Shown: positions 27,009 to 34,244 of the stretch, piece by piece
Layout: every line of letters starts with the position of its first letter
How positions within the stretch are numbered: position 1 is the first letter of the stretch
Source: Acidobacteriota bacterium
Lineage (GTDB): Bacteria; Acidobacteriota; Terriglobia; Terriglobales; Acidobacteriaceae
Direction: 5' to 3'
Length of the DNA: 64,000 nt
Assembly (NCBI GenBank): GCA_021778845.1
Contig: JAJYBU010000005.1
Span: 82,124 to 146,123 of the forward strand
Notes under the pieces: generated by a model
Told to the model about the DNA's origin: nothing
What the model saw: only the letters and a program-made list of their open reading frames with translations
Databases searched by the model: none
Position numbers and translations under genes: made by a program

Positions 27009-27191
27009 ATGCAAACTGCATCTTCCACGCTTGTCGAACAAAAAACCATCACTCTCGTTGACTCGGAGCGCCAGCCCTGCGAGGTCTGGACTCGTGTCAT
27101 GGGATACTTCCGTCCGGTCTCCTCCTTCAATCGCGGCAAGCAGGGTGAGCATCATGAGCGGACGTGCTTCCTTGAATCAAAGTGCAACTAG
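27009..27191 (+). CDS. Stand-alone glycyl-radical domain of class III ribonucleotide reductase
   Basis: 60 residues. After a short lead it reads PCEVWTRVMGYFRPVSSFN and GKQGEHHERTCF, the C-terminal glycyl-radical signature normally fused to NrdD; the Gly of VMGY would carry the radical. It has its own start with AAAGGAAC upstream, 26 bases after the nrdD stop. Joining it to NrdD would require more than one frameshift, so it is a true separate gene. It overlaps the activase start by 38 bases. It should dock into NrdD much as spare-part YfiD docks into pyruvate formate-lyase. Confidence 0.85.
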   Translation: MQTASSTLVEQKTITLVDSERQPCEVWTRVMGYFRPVSSFNRGKQGEHHERTCFLESKCN

Positions 27192-27861
27192 GCTGAAGGT
27201 GGGCGGCCTCACACATCTTTCTACTTGTGACTGGCCGGGCGAGCTCACTGCGACCGTCTTCTGCCAGGGCTGCGCCTGGGATTGTCCTTACTGCCACAAT
27301 CCCGGGTTGCGTCCAGCGACGGCTGAAGGCCTGATCTCGTGGTCTTCGGTCCTTGACTTTTTGGGTAGCCGGAGAAATCTGCTCGACGCCGTCGTTTTCT
27401 CTGGCGGCGAACCTACGCTCCAGTCAGCCTTGCTCGATGCTATCGGTGAGGTTCGCGCACTCGGTTTCCGCGTGGGGCTGCACACGACCGGCATGGCGCC
27501 CGACCGCTTCGCAGCTTTGCTGCCCTTGCTTGATTGGGTCGGCTTTGATGTTAAGGCACCGTTCGCTACCTATCCACGCATCACCAACGTCGAGCGAAGT
27601 GGAGACAACGCTCTGAAAAGCCTACGGAGTTTACTTGCCAGCTGTGTTTCCTATGAGGTCCGCACGACAGTACACCCTTCACTGCTCAGCCCCGCCGACA
27701 TGCTTGAGCTAAAAGCACAGTTGCTCGAACTCGGAGTAAAACATTTCGTCGTCCAGCAATTTCGCATGCAAGGCGCACTTCCCGGCCGGCTTCCTGCTGC
27801 CGCAGGAATCGTACTTCCTCAGGACTATTGCAGCGGGTTCGTGCACTTCGACACGCGCTAG
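27154..27861 (+). CDS. nrdG: Anaerobic ribonucleotide reductase activating protein (radical SAM)
   Basis: 235 residues. It uses S-adenosylmethionine and a [4Fe-4S] cluster to place the radical on the glycine of NrdD, here on the separate 60-residue chain. The cluster motif CX3CX2C is in GCAWDCPYCHN near residue 47, followed by the GGEP-type motif in VVFSGGEPTLQ. The start at ATG 27154 overlaps the preceding gene, implying translational coupling. Last gene of the B12-riboswitch unit. Confidence 0.92.
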   Translation: MSGRASLNQSATRLKVGGLTHLSTCDWPGELTATVFCQGCAWDCPYCHNPGLRPATAEGLISWSSVLDFLGSRRNLLDAVVFSGGEPTLQSALLDAIGEVRALGFRVGLHTTGMAPDRFAALLPLLDWVGFDVKAPFATYPRITNVERSGDNALKSLRSLLASCVSYEVRTTVHPSLLSPADMLELKAQLLELGVKHFVVQQFRMQGALPGRLPAAAGIVLPQDYCSGFVHFDTR

Positions 27862-27947
27862 GTGTGAAGTTGCAATAGGTTGTTGTCCATCTGACAGAGA
27901 ACGGAGAAGCTGATTGTGTCGAGCAATCTGTATTCTCTGGAGGTCAG

Positions 27948-28400
27948 ATGGACTATCACCATCATGCCCGTTTGACGGTTCACGGTCGAGAGCTTCTTTG
28001 CCGTGCTGTTATGGAGGACCGGCTGAGGCTGAGCGAGGCGGCCGTCACGCACAGCCTCAGCCGGCAGAGCGCGGCCAAGTGAGTGCGACGCTATCGGGAG
28101 CAGGGCGTGGACGGCATCATGGATCGCAATTCGCGTCCCCGGCGGCTGCGTCAGCCCCTCTCGCCGGAGCGGGTTGCGCTGGTGGAGACCTTGCGCCGCG
28201 AGCGCTGGACCGGAGCCCCTCTCGCCCTAAGAGAGTGGGCCTACGCTCAGGCCTTCCAGAACTCAGAGCAACGTGAACAACACCTCGCACCTTGGATATA
28301 CCAGTACAACTGGCACAGACCCCATGCTAGCCCTAGGCTGTCGCCGCCCATCAGCCGATCAGGCCTCGATGTCAACTACCTGTTGAGACTCCACCCCTAG
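27948..28400 (+). pseudogene. IS481-family transposase, internally deleted
   Basis: The N-terminus reads MDYHHHARLTVHGRELLCRA, then an in-frame TGA at 28080, VRRYREQGVDGIMDRNSRPR and on to RWTGAP. The frame then jumps straight to REWAYAQAF and the C-terminus, WIYQYNWHRPHASPRLSPPIS. Most of the DDE catalytic core is therefore deleted. Region 27870-27900 may hold the remains of the left end. Confidence 0.85.
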
Positions 28401-28958
28401 GGTTGCGAGCTCTAAAACGAAGAAAGAAGCATCCAGACCCATCGGTAAAAGATGGCGTTCGGGGGCAGAAAAGCCTGAATCTCGGGAGGTCGCAAAGTTC
28501 AGGAGAGAAGGAGCGCAAGCTATTTCGAAAACCCTTTTGCAGAAGGGTCTTGAAATTTGATCCCAAATGCTACCAAGCCGGGAGAGGAGGAGGCGCTAAG
28601 TTGAATTTATTGGTGGACCTGATCGGGATCGAACCGATGACCTCTTCCATGCCATGGAGCGAGTCGCCAGCTAAAATATAGACGGTAAAGGACTTATGGA
28701 TCGGCTGAGTCGGCAAAACCGGCCCAATTGGCGGTATTTGCGACAAAGATGCGACAAACTTTTACCAAGCGGAGCACAGGGCTGAACCCGTGGGGGGAGC
28801 AGCCCATCACCCCGACAATCGTGCAATACTCTGTTGCACAATTGCCGGGAAGACCTTCTAACGAAAAGCCGGAAGGCTCCCCTCCCAGGCCATCGCAGCC
28901 GTGCGATCCAATATCCCATGGGCAACCGTGATTGGATGAACATAGTAAAAGGGTAAAT
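28401..28958. other. Gene-poor stretch between IS481 remnant and DUF1016 gene
   Basis: It holds a tRNA-Ala 3' fragment (28611-28656), an inverted repeat GTGCAA-N7-TTGCAC at 28821-28839 and the promoter of the DUF1016 gene. No convincing protein gene. An open frame ending at 28681 reads through the tRNA antisense and is not credible. Confidence 0.6.
28611..28656 (-). other. 3' fragment of tRNA-Ala (GGC), possible attachment site
   Basis: Read leftwards this is the anticodon loop (ATGGCAT, anticodon GGC), variable loop, T-arm GGTTCGATCCC and acceptor end GGTCCACCA of a tRNA-Ala. The 5' half does not pair (no GGACC acceptor strand, D-arm degraded), so it is not a working tRNA. Such 3' fragments with CCA are typical of att sites left by integrative elements. 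Confidence 0.75.
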
Positions 28959-30047
28959 ATGACGCAAACAGATTTGGATCGGAAGAGCCGAGCCCCCCAA
29001 GAATTGTTGGTCGAGATCCGTACCTTGATCGAGGAGGCACGCAGGCAAACCGCCGCTGCGGTCAACATAGGGCTCACGGTCCTCTATTGGCGTGTTGGCA
29101 GGCGCATCCGTCGGGAGGTGCTGGACAGCGAACGCGCCGCCTATGGGGAACAAATTGTCGTGACAGCGTCGCGACAATTGGTTGCGGAGTACGGCAGAGG
29201 CTATTCCGAGAAGAATCTACGCCGCATGGTACAGTTTGCCGAAACCTTTCCTGATGAGGAGATTGTCGTGACGCTGTCACGACAATTGAGCTGGTCTCAC
29301 TTCAGCGCGCTTTTGCCACTCAATCAACCTTTCCAGCGCGAATTTTATGCTGAAATGTGCCGCATTGAGGGCTGGAGCGTGCGCACCCTGCGCGAGCGTA
29401 TCGACTCCATGCTCTACGAGCGCACCGCGCTCTCGAAGAAGCCCGACTCACTGATCCGACAGGAGCTAGCGCTTCTCCGCAGCCAAAGCGACATGACACC
29501 TGCGCTTGTTCTCAAAGACCCTTATGTCTTGGATTTTCTGGGGCTGACCGACCGCTTTCTGGAGCGGGATCTGGAGGACGCGATCCTGCGTGAGCTTGAG
29601 ACCTTCCTTCTTGAATTGGGTGCCGGATTTTCTTTCGTCGCCCGACAAAAACGTATCCAACTTGACGGAGACGACTTCTACATCGACTTACTGTTCTACA
29701 ACCGCAAACTCAAACGGTTAGTTGTCGTGGAGTTGAAGCAGGGGAGCTTCAAGCCCGAATACAAGGGCCAGATGGAACTCTATCTCCGCTGGCTGTCTCA
29801 GAACGAGCAGGAACCCGGAGAGAACCTGCCCCTCGGCATCATCCTCTGTGCCGGCAAGAATACAGAGCAGATCGAACTGTTGGAACTCGGTGCTGCAGGT
29901 ATTCACGTGGCCGAATACCTGACGGTTCTGCCCCCACCCAACGTATTGCGAGTGAAGCTGCATGAAGCCATTGAGATGGCGAGGACCCGGATTCAATCAC
30001 GAGAAGAGGAGAATATGCGGGAGCTGCCGGAGAAAGATCACCCATAA
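28959..30047 (+). CDS. DUF1016 (YhcG-type) PDDEXK nuclease-domain protein
   Basis: 362 residues from ATG 28959. The N-terminal DUF1016_N helical domain covers about 10-180, including YSEKNLRRMVQFAETFPD and RQLSWSHFSALLPL. The C-terminal PDDEXK nuclease fold covers about 215-330, with the Asp of DFYIDLLFYNR and the ExK of VVVELKQGSF as catalytic residues. Family members are found on mobile DNA and in defence islands; activity and targets are poorly defined. Neighbours are IS remnants and a tRNA fragment, so horizontal acquisition is likely. Confidence 0.88.
   Translation: MTQTDLDRKSRAPQELLVEIRTLIEEARRQTAAAVNIGLTVLYWRVGRRIRREVLDSERAAYGEQIVVTASRQLVAEYGRGYSEKNLRRMVQFAETFPDEEIVVTLSRQLSWSHFSALLPLNQPFQREFYAEMCRIEGWSVRTLRERIDSMLYERTALSKKPDSLIRQELALLRSQSDMTPALVLKDPYVLDFLGLTDRFLERDLEDAILRELETFLLELGAGFSFVARQKRIQLDGDDFYIDLLFYNRKLKRLVVVELKQGSFKPEYKGQMELYLRWLSQNEQEPGENLPLGIILCAGKNTEQIELLELGAAGIHVAEYLTVLPPPNVLRVKLHEAIEMARTRIQSREEENMRELPEKDHP
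29154..29287. repeat. Two copies of a 25-base palindrome inside the DUF1016 gene
   Basis: At 29154-29178 and 29263-29287 the arm ATTGTCGTGAC is followed after 3 bases by its inverted complement (perfect in the second copy, one mismatch in the first). Both encode variants of IVVTxSRQL. The copies are 109 bases apart. Confidence 0.8.
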
Positions 30048-30101
30048 ATACAAACGGAGACCCGGCGCAACCTTGCAACACGCCGTCCTTCTTTCTCCAA
30101 C

Positions 30102-30162
30102 GGCGTATATCGTTACCTACCGGCTTACCGCATCGCAGGACAGAAAAGGATTAACACGTACT
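30102..30162. repeat. 60-base dispersed repeat, copy 2
   Basis: Nearly identical to 21476-21535 (differences only near GCAGGACAG and AAGGATTAAC). It lies in the 219-base gap between the DUF1016 stop and the ACT gene, which has no other feature I can name. Confidence 0.8.
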
Positions 30163-30266
30163 CCCCTCCTGGGAGAGTGCCTCGGCCTGCTTTCGTCAAC
30201 TGAGCTGAGTATGGCCGAAGGGTGTTTGCAGCCTCTGTATTTGAGGATGCCCAGTTCCTGTGGGCT

Positions 30267-30683
30267 TCATTGACTTCTCCGCCTCGATTCTGCCATTTGC
30301 GTGCTGCTCCACTCTGCGGCCGCTGCTTTACCTTTCTCAAGGTCGTCAACCACGAGGATGAGGTGATTCGCATGGTCGCTGTAGAGCACCTTGATGCTGA
30401 CATTGGCTTGCGCCATGCGGCTTGTAACTAACCCCAGCTGCCCCGGAGTTTCCTGCTGGAGACGCAGGCGCAATACCTGGCTGCATGAGGCCACTTCAAT
30501 TCCAGCAGATTCGAGTGCCCGGCGTGCTGCGGCCCCATCGTGAAAGAGGAAGTGCGCAAAGCCTTTGCCATCCACAACCCATGCGCCGCCTCCTTCTATG
30601 CTGATGCCTGCATTGCCCAGTGCTGTTCCCATTAGGGAGAGCGAACCCGGCGTATCAGTCAGACGAATCTCCACATCGTCCAT
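30267..30683 (-). CDS. ACT-domain protein (copy B, intact)
   Basis: 138 residues from ATG 30683 (GGGAGG 6 bases upstream). Two ACT repeats: the first begins EIRLTDTPGSLSLMG, the second LRLRLQQETPGQLGLVTSRM. ACT modules bind amino acids or similar ligands and this stand-alone protein probably acts as a sensor. It follows the ABM gene on the same strand by 2 bases. Compared with copy A it retains the whole second half. Confidence 0.82.
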   Translation of the reverse strand: MDDVEIRLTDTPGSLSLMGTALGNAGISIEGGGAWVVDGKGFAHFLFHDGAAARRALESAGIEVASCSQVLRLRLQQETPGQLGLVTSRMAQANVSIKVLYSDHANHLILVVDDLEKGKAAAAEWSSTQMAESRRRSQ

Positions 30684-30685
30684 TC

Positions 30686-31042
30686 TCATTCCTCCCTTGA
30701 ATCGTGCTCCAGCCTGCTGTCTTCGGGTGCTTGCTCCCGGTCGGACATCGTGTAGTCGCGAATCACAGAGGCTATGCGCAGGCGATAGTTCTTGAAGAGC
30801 CTGGTGCGGCCGAGTTGTTGGGCACGTCGGTGCTCGGGAAGATTCCTCCATTCCCGTAAAGCGCTCTCATCCTCGAAGAACCCAATGGATACAAACTTAC
30901 CCGGAGTTGTCTTGCTTTCAAATCGTTCGACCGAGATGAATCCCCTAATGCCTGACAACAGCGGGCGTAAAGCCGCGGCCTCGCGCATGTACTCGTCGAA
31001 GTGTTCATGGCTTGCAGTGAACTCAAAGATCATGGCGATCAT
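30686..31042 (-). CDS. Antibiotic biosynthesis monooxygenase-type (ABM) protein, copy B
   Basis: 118 residues, nearly identical to copy A at 20059-20415 (for example GFISVERFESKTTPGKFVSI versus the same with KIT). Same ABM fold and same unknown substrate. It lies between the intact ACT gene and the disrupted ArsR gene, so its own local repressor is lost and it may be controlled by the copy-A regulator in trans. Confidence 0.82.
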   Translation of the reverse strand: MIAMIFEFTASHEHFDEYMREAAALRPLLSGIRGFISVERFESKTTPGKFVSIGFFEDESALREWRNLPEHRRAQQLGRTRLFKNYRLRIASVIRDYTMSDREQAPEDSRLEHDSREE

Positions 31043-31130
31043 CGTTTTGGTGCCTCCGCGACTCCAACTCCATGATGAAGTGAGCGTCTGAGGAATGCTT
31101 CGGTGCAGAACGAAGTGTTACTACCACGTG

Positions 31131-31275
31131 ATGTTCCGTCTGAAATATGATGAGGCTGTGGATCGGAGATCTATCGACGCAGGATTGGCGTCGGCCGCCT
31201 CCGCGGTTGCGGATCGCACGCGGGCGCGGATGCTTTGCGCGTTGATGGATGGGCGCGCTTACACCGCCACGGAAA
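31131..31275 (+). pseudogene. ArsR-type regulator (copy B), cut by IS21 element
   Basis: The first 48 residues match copy A (MFRLKYDEAVDRRSIDAGLA and TRARMLCALMDGRAYTAT). The coding sequence then enters the IS21 left end and stops at 31319. Most of the DNA-binding helix-turn-helix and all of the C-terminal domain are lost. Confidence 0.88.
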
Positions 31276-31414
31276 TGTATGAGCGCCGGTGCAAAACTAG
31301 GCCACAGTGCGCCGCGTGAGCGGCGTTCTGCGGCGGAGTAAAAGTAGGCCACCCGCCGGATCTTGTCTTCGTGAGCCGTTGCTTTGATGGCATGGTTCAT
31401 GGAACACCGGAGGG

Positions 31415-32914
31415 ATGTTCCATGTGGAGATATATGGGCGGGTACGTCGTGCGGTTCGAGTTGAGGGCCGGAGTCAGCGAGCGGTAGCCAGAGAGTTTGG
31501 GTTGTCGCGGGATACGGTACGGAAGATGCTGCAGTACGCTGTGCCGCCAGGCTACCAGCGGCAGCAGCCGATCAAGCGGCCCAAGCTGGGGCCGTGGCTG
31601 GGCGTGATCGACGCCATTCTGAACGATGACAAGCAGAGGCCAGCCAAGCAGCGGAACACGGCCAAGCGTATCTTCGATCGTCTAAAAGACGAGCACCAGT
31701 TCCCCGGTGGCTACAGCATCGTGAAGGACTACGTGCGCTCGGCGATGCTACGCGGTCAGGAGATGTTCGTTCCGCTGACGCATCCGCCGGGCGAGGCGCA
31801 GGCGGACTTCGGCGAAGCCGTGGTCGTGATCGCTGGCGTTGAGCAGAAGGCGCACTATCTGGCCATGGACCTGCCGCATTCGGATGATTGCTTCGTTATG
31901 GCGTTTCCGGCGGAGACGACGGAGGCATTTCTGGAAGGCCATGTGCGAGCCTTTGCGTATTTCGGCGGGGTTCCCACGCGGATTCTCTACGACAACACGA
32001 AGATCGCCGTGGCGAAGATTCCAGGTGGCGATGAGCGACAGCGTACACGGGCCTTCTCGGAGTTGCAGAGCTATTATCTCTTCGCCGATAAGTTCGGACG
32101 ACCAGCCAAGGGCAACGATAAGGGCAAGGTCGAGGGCCTGGTCGGTTATGCACGACGCAACTTCATGGTTCCGATTCCTCGCTTCAACAGTTGGGACGAG
32201 TTCAACGCATACCTCGAAGTGCAGTGCCGCAAGCGACGCGAGCGGCGGCTGCGCGGGCACTCGGAGACGATCGGCGAACGCTTCGAGCGCGATCGCGCGG
32301 CCATGTTGCCGCTGCCCGCGACTCCGTACGAAGCCTGCGAGAAGATCACGGTGCGCGTTACTTCGCTGTCGCTGGTTCGTTATCGCGGCAACGACTACTC
32401 GGTGCCAACCGAGTACGGACACCGTCAGGTTCTGGTGAAGGGCTTCGTGCATGAAGTAGTGATTGCCTGCGCCAGCGAGGTCATCGCTCGACACCAGCGC
32501 AGTTATGAACGCGAGACGGTAGTCTTCGATCCGCTGCACTATCTGGCGCTGCTCGAACAGAAGACGCGGGCGCTCGATCAGGCCGCTCCACTCGCCGGCT
32601 GGAAGTTGCCGGACTGCTTCGCCGAACTGCGCCGTCTGCTCGAAGCCCGGCTCAACAAGCACGGCAGCCGCGAGTATGTGCAGGTGCTGCGGCTGATGGA
32701 GACCTTCGCGCTCTCCGAAGTAACGCACGCCATCGAAGATGCCTTGAAGTTGGGCACGATCAGCTTCGACGCAGTGCGTCATCTCATGCTGTGCCGCATC
32801 GAACGAAGGCCGCCGCGGCTGGATATGCAGAACTATCCACACCTGCCGCTGGCCCAGGTGCACACCACGCAGGCCGCCGACTACATGAGCCTGCTGGTCG
32901 AGGTGTGCGCATGA
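31415..32914 (+). CDS. istA: IS21 family transposase IstA
   Basis: 499 residues. An N-terminal helix-turn-helix (about 15-40, SQRAVAREFGLSRDTVRKML) precedes the DDE catalytic core: Asp in GEAQADFGEA (about 129), Asp in RILYDNTK (about 191) and Glu in DKGKVEGLVGYARR (about 237). The C-terminal half is the IS21 transposase tail. The stop overlaps the istB start (ATGA). Full length, no frameshift, so probably active. Confidence 0.95.
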   Translation: MFHVEIYGRVRRAVRVEGRSQRAVAREFGLSRDTVRKMLQYAVPPGYQRQQPIKRPKLGPWLGVIDAILNDDKQRPAKQRNTAKRIFDRLKDEHQFPGGYSIVKDYVRSAMLRGQEMFVPLTHPPGEAQADFGEAVVVIAGVEQKAHYLAMDLPHSDDCFVMAFPAETTEAFLEGHVRAFAYFGGVPTRILYDNTKIAVAKIPGGDERQRTRAFSELQSYYLFADKFGRPAKGNDKGKVEGLVGYARRNFMVPIPRFNSWDEFNAYLEVQCRKRRERRLRGHSETIGERFERDRAAMLPLPATPYEACEKITVRVTSLSLVRYRGNDYSVPTEYGHRQVLVKGFVHEVVIACASEVIARHQRSYERETVVFDPLHYLALLEQKTRALDQAAPLAGWKLPDCFAELRRLLEARLNKHGSREYVQVLRLMETFALSEVTHAIEDALKLGTISFDAVRHLMLCRIERRPPRLDMQNYPHLPLAQVHTTQAADYMSLLVEVCA

Positions 32915-33711
32915 GCGACGATACTTTGAGCACCGCCGCTCATACCTCCGACACGCCGCAGTTGCTGTTGGAACATCACCTGAAGGAACTGCGTCTGCCC
33001 ACCATGCTGCGCGAGTACGATCACATCGCACGGCAGTGCGCGGTCGAGCAGGTCGACTATCAACGTTACCTGCTGCGCATGACCGAGCTGGAGTTGCTGG
33101 ACCGCGAACGCCGCGCCACCGATCGCCGCATCCGGCAGGCGAAGTTCCCGGTCGTCAAGACGCTGGACAGCTTCGATTTCCTCGCCATGCCTTCAGTCAA
33201 CAAAACCCTGGTGCTCGAACTGGCGCGTTGCGAGTTCCTCGCCCGCCGCGAGAACGTGCTGCTGCTGGGCAACAGCGGCACCGGCAAGACCCACATCGCG
33301 CTCGCGCTCGGCCTGGCTGCATGCCAACAGGGACATCGCGTACGCTTCACCACCACAGCCGCTCTGGTCAGCGAGCTGATCGAGGCCCGCGACGACAAGA
33401 AGCTGCTCCGTTTTCAGAAGCAGATCGCCAGCTACGAACTGCTCATCGTCGACGAGCTGGGCTTCGTGCCTCTGTCCAAGACCGGAGCCGAACTGCTCTT
33501 CGAGATGCTCAGCCAACGCTATGAACGCGGCTACACCCTGATCACTTCGAACCTGCCATTTCAAGAGTGGACCGAGATACTCGGCTCGGAACGGCTCACC
33601 GGAGCCCTGCTCGACCGCCTCACCCACCACGTCCACATCCTGGAGATGAACGGCGACAGCTACCGCCTCAAGCAAAGCCGCCGTAAACGAAACCCGCCTT
33701 CAAGACGCTGA
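32911..33711 (+). CDS. istB: IS21 family helper ATPase IstB
   Basis: 266 residues from ATG 32911 (4-base overlap with istA). AAA+ ATPase with Walker A GNSGTGKTH near 119-127 and Walker B LLIVDELGF near 178-186. It assists IstA in target selection and strand transfer. Downstream, an inverted repeat with arms AGGGGCGAA/TTCGCCCCT (about 33728-33776) may terminate transcription. Confidence 0.95.
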   Translation: MSDDTLSTAAHTSDTPQLLLEHHLKELRLPTMLREYDHIARQCAVEQVDYQRYLLRMTELELLDRERRATDRRIRQAKFPVVKTLDSFDFLAMPSVNKTLVLELARCEFLARRENVLLLGNSGTGKTHIALALGLAACQQGHRVRFTTTAALVSELIEARDDKKLLRFQKQIASYELLIVDELGFVPLSKTGAELLFEMLSQRYERGYTLITSNLPFQEWTEILGSERLTGALLDRLTHHVHILEMNGDSYRLKQSRRKRNPPSRR

Positions 33712-33855
33712 TCCTCAAGACGCCTCTCAGGGGCGAAGAGCCTCTTCCGCTACGCTCCAGAGCCCCTTCGCCCCTGAATACTCAACAACCTGACTGCCTA
33801 CTACTGGCCTACTTTTACTCCGCCCCACTGGCCTGGTTTTACTCCGCCCTTGACA

Positions 33856-34094
33856 GCGCGTTGCGCGTCGTAGCGCTTGGACGAAAAAACTACCTCTTCT
33901 GTGGATCGAACGCGGGCGGAGATCGCGCCGCTGCCATCTACTCGCTGCTCGGATCAGCCAAGCTCAACGGCCTTGATCCGGAACTCTATCTCCATCAGGT
34001 GCTCGAACGCATCGCCGACCACCCCATCAGCAGGATCGCGGATCTGTTGCCTTGGAACCTCACCCTCAACAGGACACAGGACACACCTAAATAG
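33856..34094 (+). pseudogene. IS66-family transposase C-terminal fragment
   Basis: The frame abutting the IS21 right end gives ALRVVALGRKNYLFCGS, then GGDRAAAIYSLLGSAKLNGL, ISRIADLLPWNL and a stop, the conserved C-terminus of IS66 TnpC. Everything upstream of it is missing, replaced by IS21. Confidence 0.85.
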
Positions 34095-34118
34095 GTGTCC
34101 ACCTATTTAGGTGGACAC
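34086..34118. repeat. Two overlapping, mutually exclusive hairpins
   Basis: Arms CCTAAATAGGTG/CACCTATTTAGG with a 2-base loop (34086-34111) compete with arms GTGTCCACCT/AGGTGGACAC with a 4-base loop (34095-34118). They overlap the end of the IS66 fragment. No clear U-run follows. Confidence 0.65.
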
Positions 34119-34244
34119 TTATTCCAGCCACACCCTACGCGGACGGTTCAGACCACGCGCTTACCCTAGACTGTGACTCTTGGAAAAAGGTTTATCAGAA
34201 GGTATCGTCCTCGCGATGCCTTTCATCCGATGCGGAAGGCTCAC

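Larger units (their letters stand above)
30516..31277. repeat. Duplicated block, copy B
   Basis: Matches 19889-20651. It ends precisely at the left terminus of the IS21-family element. Copy B keeps the complete ACT gene but loses ArsR. Confidence 0.85.
31276..33855 (+). mobile_element. IS21-family insertion sequence, apparently intact
   Basis: 2580 bases with complete istA and istB. The left end begins TGTATGAGCGCC and the right end is ...CTTGACA. Short repeats of the type GCGGAGTAAAAGTAGGCCA recur near both ends in inverted orientation (left near 31333, right near 33805 and 33830), as is usual for IS21 transposase sites. No target-site duplication is seen: ArsR sequence flanks the left end and an IS66 fragment the right, so the surrounding DNA was rearranged. 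Confidence 0.87.

Noticed and set aside
26982..27009. Frameshift in nrdD as explanation for the missing glycyl-radical loop
   Set aside because: The 26-base gap contains a stop, a ribosome-binding site and a new start; no single base change restores a continuous conserved protein.
28403..28681. Open frame whose C-terminus resembles widely annotated short proteins with an IGIEPMTSS motif
   Set aside because: That motif is the antisense translation of a tRNA 3' end; the DNA here is a tRNA-Ala fragment, so the protein is spurious.
31748..33031. 427-codon minus-strand open frame across the IS21 genes
   Set aside because: It is a shadow of istA, whose catalytic motifs are intact on the other strand.
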